Part shown: positions 1-4,158 of the stretch, in pieces
How positions within the stretch are numbered: the stretch's first letter is position 1
Layout of the letters: the number at the start of each line of letters is the position of its first letter
From: Acidobacteriaceae bacterium
GTDB taxonomy: Bacteria; Acidobacteriota; Terriglobia; Terriglobales; Acidobacteriaceae
Assembly: GCA_003139975.1 (NCBI GenBank)
Contig: PLHN01000107.1
Span: 1 to 15,027, forward strand
Length of the DNA: 15,027 bases
Reading direction: 5' to 3'
Program-made: the position numbers and the translations under genes
The notes under the pieces: generated by a model
The model's database searches: none
Seen by the model: only the letters and a program-made list of their open reading frames with translations
What the model was told of the DNA's origin: nothing

Positions 1-399
1 GACCTGGGCTCGCCCGACGAAACTTACTTGTCCTCGCAATACGACAAGCCCGTCATGGTCCATCGCTATCCGGCCAGCGTGAAGGCGTTCTACATGGAGC
101 CCGACCCCCAGCGCCCCGACCTAGCCCTCTGCGTAGACGTCCTGGCCCCCGAAGGCTACGGAGAAATCATAGGAGGCTCCCAGCGTACCGCGTCGCACGA
201 ACTGCTCGTCAAGCGCATCAAAGAACACAATCTCCCCGAAGAAGCCTTCAAGTGGTATCTAGACCTGCGCAAATACGGCAGCGTCCCCCACGCCGGCTTC
301 GGCATGGGAGTAGAAAGAGCAGTAGCCTGGATCTGCGGCTTGGAGCACGTCCGGGAGACGATCCCGTTCCCGCGCATGCTGTACCGCTTGTATCCGTAA
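1..399 (+). CDS. asnS: Asparaginyl-tRNA synthetase, C-terminal part (5' cut by window edge)
   Basis: Frame 1 is open from base 1 to a TAA at 397-399, giving the last 132 residues of a class II aminoacyl-tRNA synthetase. The enzyme activates asparagine with ATP and charges tRNA-Asn in the cytoplasm. Visible signatures are the [10 protein letters not shown] block near the C-terminus and class II motif 3, [16 protein letters not shown], followed by the ending [15 protein letters not shown]. The RETIPFPR ending points to AsnRS rather than AspRS or LysRS. The N-terminal OB-fold anticodon-binding domain and motifs 1 and 2 lie outside the window. A pair of hairpin repeats starts 8 nt after the stop and may help end the transcript. 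Confidence 0.95.
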   Translation, partial: DLGSPDETYLSSQYDKPVMVHRYPASVKAFYMEPDPQRPDLALCVDVLAPEGYGEIIGGSQRTASHELLVKRIKEHNLPEEAFKWYLDLRKYGSVPHAGFGMGVERAVAWICGLEHVRETIPFPRMLYRLYP

Positions 400-407
400 G
401 TATGAGT

Positions 408-477
408 GTGTGGCGCGGGCGCCCTCGCCCGTGAAAGCAGAACGCTGAACGTGTGGCGCGGAAACTCCTGTCCGCGC
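408..477 (+). repeat. Two tandem hairpin repeats sharing GTGTGGCGCGG
   Basis: GTGTGGCGCGG occurs at 408-418 and again at 451-461, a 43-nt spacing. Each copy opens into a hairpin but with different arms: CGGGCG/CGCCCG with loop CCCT (416-431), and GCGCGGA/TCCGCGC with an 8-nt loop (456-477). The lead sequence is shared while the stem differs and still pairs, so the fold seems to matter more than the stem sequence. No T-run follows either hairpin, so they are not canonical intrinsic terminators. Confidence 0.7.
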
Positions 478-556
478 ATGCTGTCTGGCCTCTACCTGTG
501 CTAACAACAGTAATCTTGCCGAAACACCGCAAGGACCCTAGTATCAGAACAGACGC

Positions 557-787
557 ATGGCGACGCGGCGGAAATTCGGAAGCATAAGTATTATCTTCAG
601 CGCGGCCGTGCTCTCATCGGCTGCTTCGTTTTTGCTGGCACTCATTACAATCGCCGTTGCTGGGCGCATGGGCTGGGGCCTCGGCGAGTACGGGCCCTGG
701 CTACCGCTGATCGGCTTAGAGTACGGGCTCCTGCTGGGGATCATCATCGGCGCAATTGTCTCGTGGAGAAAGTTCCATTCAAATTAG
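557..787 (+). CDS. Small hypothetical membrane protein (76 aa)
   Basis: I do not recognise a family. The product starts with a basic segment (MATRRK), followed by a hydrophobic stretch around residues 9-35. After a Gly/Trp/Tyr-rich turn (GWGLGEYGPW) comes a second hydrophobic segment around residues 49-69 (LIGLEYGLLLGIIIGAIVSW), and the tail is basic (RKFHSN). This predicts a two-helix inner-membrane hairpin. The ATG has no clear Shine-Dalgarno sequence, so the start is tentative. It lies 157 nt after asnS on the same strand but is separated by hairpin repeats, so it is probably not in the same operon. The hydrophobic pattern with charged ends is the main reason to believe it is coding. Confidence 0.5.
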   Translation: MATRRKFGSISIIFSAAVLSSAASFLLALITIAVAGRMGWGLGEYGPWLPLIGLEYGLLLGIIIGAIVSWRKFHSN

Positions 788-790
788 GAA

Positions 791-893
791 GTCGGGTGCC
801 CCACTCAAGCGCGTTTTTCGCTTGAGTGGGATTCCACAACTCTATCCCCAACGAATTTGAATTTCTCGGCGCCCTCAGCGTCTCGGCGGTGAA
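791..893 (+). repeat. Hairpin-plus-cassette repeat, copy A
   Basis: A 103-nt unit begins GTCGGGTGCCCC and contains a perfect 12-bp hairpin: CCCACTCAAGCG (800-811), loop CGTTTTT, CGCTTGAGTGGG (819-830). GGATTCC follows, then a spacer, then the cassette TTTCTCGGCGCCC...GGCGGTGAA (862-893), which holds CTCGGCG-like words three times (one reads CTCAGCG). The whole unit matches copy B at 1245-1346 apart from the hairpin arms. It lies just downstream of the small membrane-protein gene. Confidence 0.85.
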
Positions 894-910
894 CCGGGCG
901 AAGCACTCAC

Positions 911-943
911 AAAAATCAAAAGCCCCGCTAGTCAGGCGGGGCT
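911..943 (-). terminator. Intrinsic terminator, minus strand
   Basis: Read on the minus strand, AGCCCCGC (943-936), a 7-nt loop and GCGGGGCT (928-921) form a perfect 8-bp GC-rich stem. It is followed directly by TTTGATTTTTG (through about 910). This is a textbook Rho-independent terminator. The nearest annotated minus-strand gene upstream is the toxin, whose stop is about 420 nt away, so it may serve a separate small transcript. Confidence 0.8.
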
Positions 944-979
944 CGGCTAAATTGCCAGTCGGTACGCTATTTGCCAAAC
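911..979 (-). ncRNA. Candidate small RNA (about 70 nt)
   Basis: This is inferred from an extended -10 promoter (TGCTATAAT, 994-986) and an intrinsic terminator (943-911) on the same strand. The expected start is near 979. The transcript would be about 70 nt, with a roughly 35-nt single-stranded 5' part ahead of the terminator stem. No open reading frame of useful size fits. I know of no RNA family that it matches. The -35 region is poor, and the terminator could instead end a longer transcript from the right. Confidence 0.3.
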
Positions 980-985
980 ACCTTG

Positions 986-994
986 ATTATAGCA
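986..994 (-). promoter_or_regulatory. Extended -10 promoter element
   Basis: The minus strand reads TGCTATAAT: a perfect -10 hexamer with the TGn extension. The hexamer 17 nt upstream is GGAAGG and does not resemble TTGACA, as can be the case for extended -10 promoters. The only downstream feature is the terminator at 943-911. Confidence 0.4.
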
Positions 995-1096
995 CTGCGA
1001 CGCAAGTTCCTTCCCGTTACTAATGTCGAGGGCCGTGCGGAGGACGACGGAGTCGAACTTGAGGCGCTTGCGCGGCGTCTGAGCCGCGCGCCGAAA

Positions 1097-1116
1097 TCCT
1101 GAGCGAAGCCGAAGGA
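1097..1116 (+). repeat. CCTGAGCGAAG..GAAGG short repeat
   Basis: TCCTGAGCGAAGCCGAAGGA. Its outer four bases are complementary (TCCT/AGGA). The copy at 2055-2074 has CCCT/AGGG instead, so the end pair changes in both arms together. I recognise this word (read in one frame as PERSRR) as a very common intergenic repeat in environmental bacterial genomes. Confidence 0.8.
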
Positions 1117-1244
1117 CCCCTGACTTAGCCACTCGACTATTTGACAGATAGCGTCCAGTACCCACTGGCAACGCCCTCCAGACGCAATCTGCTTTTACCA
1201 GTTTTGCTCTTGACTCAGTACTGCGCAATCCCACGAAAGTAGCC

Positions 1245-1346
1245 GCCGGGTGCCCCAGGTCTCGCGCTTTTCGAGACCTGGGATTCCGCGACTCCATCTC
1301 TAAGCGAACTAGAATTTCTCGGCGCCCTCGGCGTCTCGGCGGTGAA
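1245..1346 (+). repeat. Hairpin-plus-cassette repeat, copy B
   Basis: This 102-nt unit is collinear with copy A: GCCGGGTGCCCC, hairpin, GGATTCC, spacer, then the CTCGGCG-triplet cassette (1315-1346). The hairpin arms are CCCAGGTCTCG (1254-1264) and CGAGACCTGGG (1272-1282), a perfect 11-bp stem with a T-rich loop. The arm sequence differs from copy A inside the conserved outer CCC/GGG. It ends 16 nt beyond the toxin stop, in the convergent position. Confidence 0.85.
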
Positions 1347-1361
1347 ACAAGCTCCGCCCTT

Positions 1362-1661
1362 TTACTTCCTATCCTTCCAATAACCCGGCCTGCGGCTCCC
1401 GTGCGCAACCGCAAAGACCACTACCTCGGCAATCATCTCCCGATAAATCAAGCTGAACGGAAATTGGTGGAGGGCATATCTTCTGAAATCGCCGAAGTAG
1501 AACGGCCACCGCTGCGGTGCTCGTTGAATCGTCCGTCCGGCCTGCTTTACGGCATTTTGAAATTGCTTGGCTGCAGTCGGGCTCCGCTCCCGATACCACG
1601 CCAGCGCCGCCAAATATTCCTGCTCGGCCTCGGGATGGAGTCGCAGCGGCTTATGAGCCAT
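1362..1661 (-). CDS. RelE/ParE-family toxin
   Basis: This 99-aa protein has the length and layout of ParE-type toxins. The N-terminal helix starts at a Glu-Tyr pair and continues LAALAWYRERSPTAAKQF. A basic strand region contains RRYALHQFPFSLIYRE, and the end AVAHGSRRPGYWKDR is the C-terminal AVAH..RRPGYW signature of the family. Such toxins act in the cytoplasm on DNA gyrase (ParE) or ribosome-bound mRNA (RelE); the sequence alone does not say which. It starts 6 nt after the antitoxin stop, so the pair forms an operon with the antitoxin first. No strong ribosome-binding site precedes the ATG, which fits translational coupling to the antitoxin. Confidence 0.88.
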   Translation of the reverse strand: MAHKPLRLHPEAEQEYLAALAWYRERSPTAAKQFQNAVKQAGRTIQRAPQRWPFYFGDFRRYALHQFPFSLIYREMIAEVVVFAVAHGSRRPGYWKDRK

Positions 1662-1667
1662 CGAGGA

Positions 1668-1901
1668 TTATTGATCCAACAGCGTCTGGCCCTTCTTAAT
1701 CGCCGATTCCCACGAGACAGTCTTTACTTCACCCGACTGCACTTCCTTAAAACGGCGAGCGACTTCCTGTTGCCAGGCGGTGTCAATATCGAGATCGTGC
1801 GCTACTTCAAGGCTGGCGATCAGGTTGCCCGCCAACTCCGCGCGTTCGTTGTCGGGCAGCGATAGCGCCCTCTGCAATAATTCTTGGGCAGGACCAGTCA
1901 T
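1668..1901 (-). CDS. Antitoxin, addiction-module component (TIGR02574-like)
   Basis: This 77-aa acidic protein has the pattern LLQRALSLPDNERAELAGNL near the N-terminus and a later WQQEVARRFKEVQSGEVKTV. This matches the small addiction-module antidote family that pairs with ParE/RelE toxins, neutralising the toxin by binding it and often repressing the shared promoter. The gene lies directly upstream of the toxin with a 6-nt gap. The ATG is preceded by CTGTCT and a perfect TATAAT rather than a Shine-Dalgarno sequence, suggesting a leaderless message. The DNA just upstream contains a broken repeat and an insertion-sequence-like end, a typical mobile setting for such modules. Confidence 0.87.
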   Translation of the reverse strand: MTGPAQELLQRALSLPDNERAELAGNLIASLEVAHDLDIDTAWQQEVARRFKEVQSGEVKTVSWESAIKKGQTLLDQ

Positions 1902-1907
1902 AGACAG

Positions 1908-1936
1908 ATTATATGCCGGGAAGAACCCGCTCTGAA
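1908..1936 (-). promoter_or_regulatory. Promoter of the toxin-antitoxin operon, possibly leaderless
   Basis: On the minus strand TTCAGA (1936-1931) and TATAAT (1913-1908) are spaced by exactly 17 nt. The ATG follows 6 nt after the -10. Initiation 6-8 nt downstream of the -10 would fall on or next to the ATG, so the mRNA would start at its initiation codon. No Shine-Dalgarno sequence is seen. Confidence 0.6.
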
Positions 1937-1995
1937 ATTAGAACTCAACGCCGGGTGCCGGGTGCCCCAGGTCTCGCCCTTTTGTTCGGTCCCAT

Positions 1996-2032
1996 GACAT
2001 CCTTTACAAAGTGTCCCTAGACATCCTTTACA
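1996..2032 (-). mobile_element. Probable insertion-sequence end remnant
   Basis: GACATCCTTTACA occurs twice as direct repeats (1996-2008 and 2020-2032), 24 nt apart. Read on the minus strand this is TGTAAAGGATGTC, spacer, TGTAAAGGATGTC, resembling the repeated transposase-binding sites at the ends of some DDE insertion sequences. It sits where copy C of the hairpin repeat lost its right arm. No transposase lies next to it, so only one end seems to remain. The family is not determined. Confidence 0.45.
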
Positions 2033-2050
2033 CTCTCGGCGCCCTCGGCG

Positions 2051-2074
2051 CCTGCCCTGAGCGAAGTCGAAGGG
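2051..2074 (+). repeat. CCTGAGCGAAG..GAAGG repeat nested inside the cassette
   Basis: This 24-nt segment ends CCCTGAGCGAAGTCGAAGGG and interrupts the CTCGGCG cassette between its second and third CTCGGCG words. Removing it restores the intact cassette seen at 1315-1346 and 3072-3104. The outer CCCT/AGGG is complementary. Confidence 0.8.
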
Positions 2075-2180
2075 TCTCGGCGGTGAAAAAGGGTCCGATC
2101 TCAAAAACCTCACAAACTCCCTGTAACCACCCTCACAGACACTGCACCACAACCTGTGCAATCCTCGATTCTGAACTGCG

Positions 2181-2398
2181 CCCTCCCCCTCGGCGCCCAT
2201 AACTAGAAAAACAACATGAATATTCCGGAAATTCCGGATTTTGTCGCCGATTTATCCGGCGTCGCAACCTCAAAAAACCGGCCAAAATCCACATTCATGG
2301 CCACTAAGTCGAATGCTTCGAAGACTTTACATTTATCTATCTTGTAATGAATAAGTTAGGCAATTCCGAGGGGAGGGGGGAGGGTTATTTTTCTAGTT
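2181..2398. other. AT-rich structured element with interleaved inverted repeats
   Basis: AACTAGAAAAACAAC (2201-2215) faces GTTATTTTTCTAGTT (2384-2398), which is 14/15 complementary. Between them are nested arms CATGAAT/ATTCATG (2215-2221, 2293-2299), GGATTTTG/CAAAATCC (2236-2243, 2283-2290) and CGCCG/CGGCG (2245-2249, 2257-2261), plus a tandem 9-mer ATTCCGGAA/ATTCCGGAT (2222-2239). A second long-range pair, CCCTCCCCCTCGG (2181-2193) with CCGAGGGGAGGG (2366-2377), is interleaved with the first rather than nested, a pseudoknot-like order. No flanking target duplication was seen. It could be a structured RNA, a MITE-like element, or a long leader of the gene at 2491. Confidence 0.5.
2216..2347 (+). 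CDS. Possible 43-aa small ORF inside the structured element
   Basis: An ATG at 2216 opens a frame to TAA at 2345, beginning MNIPEIPDFVADLSGVATSK. The tandem 9-mer in the DNA codes for the IPE-IPD repeat. There is no Shine-Dalgarno sequence before the ATG and the start lies within an inverted-repeat arm, so this may be chance. It is listed because it spans most of the AT-rich element and ends before the purine tract. Confidence 0.15.
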   Translation: MNIPEIPDFVADLSGVATSKNRPKSTFMATKSNASKTLHLSIL

Positions 2399-2490
2399 AG
2401 CTCGCCGCGCCTCGCAATGCACCATCATTCGCCCATACCAGCACCAAACGTGACTCCCACAAGCATGGTTCACAAAAAGGAGCAATCATA

Positions 2491-2964
2491 ATGTCATCAT
2501 CTTCTTCCACTCCATCCAGGAAATACCCTTACGGATGTTGTCAAATGCGAAACGCCAGTGGCGATCCCTGCAGAATGCCGGCCCTCCATGGCGAACGGTT
2601 TTGCCACTATCACAAACTCATGGGCAAAACTCCCATTCCGGCCGGCGATGACTTCCTCCCCTACAATCACATCTACCTTCCACGGCTCGAAGACGCCGCT
2701 TCCATCCAGGTCGCAATTTCCGAAGTCTGCGAACTGATGTTGCACCGCCGCATCGAGCCCAAAGAGGCTTCCGCGCTCTTCTATGCCATGCAGGTCGCTT
2801 CCCAGAATCTGGGGCCCGTCAACCCCGATCCCAACGCGAACGCATCCCAGCCCTTGCCGCCCGGAACCATCCAGGCATGCGCCGCCCAGCCTGGGCGCCG
2901 CCGTCGCGGTCGTCCCCGCAAGTCAGCTGCTCAACCTGTCCCTATCGGCAATTTAAGGGGATGA
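2491..2964 (+). CDS. Small Cys/His-motif protein with C-terminal AT-hook, unknown function
   Basis: This 157-aa protein has a good ribosome-binding site (AAGGAG, 2477-2482, 8 nt before ATG). Near residues 16-40 it has CCQMRNASGDPCRMPALHGE followed by RFCHYH, i.e. Cys-x-x-x-x-x-x-G-x-x-C...C-x-x-H. This resembles short zinc-binding modules of the 'C...SG..C..PA..G..FC..H' kind. A middle helical segment (LPRLEDAASIQVAISEVCEL, then RRIEPKEASALFYAMQVASQ) follows a Pro/Tyr-rich linker. The C-terminal RRRRGRPRK is a classic AT-hook (GRP core) that binds the minor groove of AT-rich DNA. I associate similar proteins with Acidobacteria genomes, often in many copies, but know of no assigned function. 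The AT-rich structured element directly upstream could be its own target. Confidence 0.85.
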   Translation: MSSSSSTPSRKYPYGCCQMRNASGDPCRMPALHGERFCHYHKLMGKTPIPAGDDFLPYNHIYLPRLEDAASIQVAISEVCELMLHRRIEPKEASALFYAMQVASQNLGPVNPDPNANASQPLPPGTIQACAAQPGRRRRGRPRKSAAQPVPIGNLRG

Positions 2965-3071
2965 CGAACCCACCGCCCTCGGCATCCGGTGAGATTGGCG
3001 GATCGCAGTATCATCGAAATTGCGGGATCGGTTTACAATCACCCATGACCCCACTCGCCAGATCGCCCGAT

Positions 3072-3104
3072 TTTCTCGGCGCCCTCGGCGTCTCGGCGGT
3101 GAAA
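3072..3104 (+). repeat. CTCGGCG-triplet cassette, copy D
   Basis: TTTCTCGGCGCCC...GGCGGTGAAA matches the cassette part of copy B, without the upstream hairpin. It ends 4 nt before the arginase ATG, so its GGTGA (3098-3102) sits at Shine-Dalgarno distance, 6 nt from the start codon. Confidence 0.85.
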
Positions 3105-3108
3105 TGAT

Positions 3109-4050
3109 ATGGCACGAACTACAACCTACAGCAGCATCACCCCCCGCCAGATCCGCGTGATTGGTGTTCCTCTCGACCTTGGCCAGTCCCGCCGCGGCGT
3201 CGACATGGGTCCCTCTGCCGTCCGCGTTGCCGGACTCGAAGCCCGACTCGAAGCGATCGGTCACGTTGTCGAAGACGCGGGCAACATCGCCGTCGCCATC
3301 CCCGAGCAAAAAAAAGAAGGCGCAGCGCACGCCAAGTATCTGAAGGAAATCACGGCCACATGCACCAAAAGCGCCGATCTCGTCCTCAAAACGCTCGAGG
3401 CCGGCAAAGTTCCGCTGGTACTCGGCGGAGATCATTCGGTTGCCGCCGGAACGGTCTCCGGAGTAGCCGAATTCTATCGCCGCCAAAACCAGAAAATCGG
3501 CCTGCTCTGGATCGACGCCCACACCGACATGAACACGCCGGATTCTTCGCCGAGCGGCAATGTGCACGGCATGCCGCTGGCCTCGCTGATGGGATTTCCG
3601 CCGCACGAACTGGGCAACATTTACGACTTCTCACCGAAGGTCGCACCCGAGAATTGCGTGCTCGTCGGCATTCGCGACGTGGACAACTTCGAAAAAGAAA
3701 ACATCCGCAAAGCGGGTGTCGAAGTTTTCACCATGCGCGACATTGACGAGCGCGGCATGCGCACCGCGATGGAAGAAGCTCTGCGCATGGCCGGACGCGG
3801 CACCGCCGGCTATCACGTCTCACTCGACATGGATTGGATCGATCCGGAAGACGCGCCGGGCGTTGGAACTCCGGTGTGGGGCGGCGCAACTTACCGCGAG
3901 GCGCATCTCGCCATGGAAATCATCTCCGACCACGGCCGCATGCTGAGCATGGAAATTGTGGAAGTAAATCCGGTAATCGACGAGAAAAACCAGACGGCGG
4001 ACTTGGCTGTCGAGCTGGCGCTCTCAGCGTTTGGGAAGAAAATCCTGTAG
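3109..4050 (+). CDS. rocF: Arginase
   Basis: This 313-aa protein of the ureohydrolase family hydrolyses L-arginine to ornithine and urea in the cytoplasm using a two-manganese centre. All ligand motifs are present: GGDHS (His109), IDAHTDMN (Asp136, His138, Asp140) and SLDMDWIDP (Asp240, Asp242). SGNVHGMP carries the catalytic-type His153, and EVNP holds the conserved Glu285. SGNVHG together with DAPGVGTPVWGGATYRE favours arginase over agmatinase or formimidoylglutamase. Length is normal. The ATG at 3109 follows a dispersed repeat whose GGTGA may act as Shine-Dalgarno. A short upstream frame (3045-3107) stops one base before it. A possible -10, TACAAT, lies at 3034-3039. No other arginine-catabolism gene is adjacent. 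Confidence 0.93.
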   Translation: MARTTTYSSITPRQIRVIGVPLDLGQSRRGVDMGPSAVRVAGLEARLEAIGHVVEDAGNIAVAIPEQKKEGAAHAKYLKEITATCTKSADLVLKTLEAGKVPLVLGGDHSVAAGTVSGVAEFYRRQNQKIGLLWIDAHTDMNTPDSSPSGNVHGMPLASLMGFPPHELGNIYDFSPKVAPENCVLVGIRDVDNFEKENIRKAGVEVFTMRDIDERGMRTAMEEALRMAGRGTAGYHVSLDMDWIDPEDAPGVGTPVWGGATYREAHLAMEIISDHGRMLSMEIVEVNPVIDEKNQTADLAVELALSAFGKKIL

Positions 4051-4070
4051 AAAAAATCGGAAAGCAACAA

Positions 4071-4139
4071 ACCACGAGGTACACAGAGAAACGCGAGGCA
4101 AACCGTGCCCTTCCCTGTGGTCCTCTGGATACCCGTGGT
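4071..4139. repeat. Inverted repeat between convergent genes (possible bidirectional terminator)
   Basis: ACCACGAGGTACACAGAG (4071-4088) and CCTCTGGATACCCGTGGT (4122-4139) are imperfect inverted copies, pairing with one gap and two mismatches. The sequence resembles the common intergenic word 'accacagaggacacagagg'. It lies between the stop codons of arginase (+) and the secreted protein (-). No clear T-run follows either arm, so terminator activity is only suggested by position. Confidence 0.55.
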
Positions 4140-4158
4140 CAAAGGTCTGGATTCGGCT

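Larger units (their letters stand above)
788..1361. other. Gene-poor repeat-rich stretch
   Basis: No convincing protein gene is seen here. The stretch holds repeat copies A (791-893) and B (1245-1346), a minus-strand intrinsic terminator (911-943), an extended -10 element (986-994) and a short CCTGAGCGAAG-type repeat (1097-1116). A 155-codon minus-strand frame crosses it (947-1414) but is built largely from these repeats and overlaps the toxin gene, so I do not call it. Confidence 0.7.
1957..2088 (+). repeat. Hairpin-plus-cassette repeat, copy C (disrupted)
   Basis: The unit starts GCCGGGTGCCCC with the same left arm as copy B (CCCAGGTCTCG, 1966-1976), but the right arm is missing. In its place is a segment with two GACATCCTTTACA words (1996-2032). 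The cassette then resumes at 2033 (CTCTCGGCGCCCTCGGCG), is split again by a 24-nt repeat (2051-2074), and ends TCTCGGCGGTGAAA (2075-2088). Just upstream, CCGGGTGC is partly duplicated (1951-1966). Confidence 0.75.

Noticed and set aside
1029..1062. Possible tRNA or tmRNA 3' end on the minus strand (GTTCGACTC T-loop-like word)
   Set aside because: The bases flanking the loop do not form a T-stem beyond one pair, and no matching acceptor or anticodon arm was found.
947..1414. 155-codon minus-strand frame
   Set aside because: It runs through hairpin repeat B and the CCTGAGCGAAG repeat and overlaps the toxin gene. It stops just before the terminator at 943, so a short real C-terminus cannot be fully excluded, but I see no recognisable domain.
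408..3104. CRISPR array
   Set aside because: The repeats here are irregularly spaced, of several unrelated types and carry hairpins with variable arms. There are no equal-length spacers and no cas genes.
2953..3606. 217-codon minus-strand frame over the arginase start
   Set aside because: It is antisense to arginase, whose metal-binding motifs are complete.
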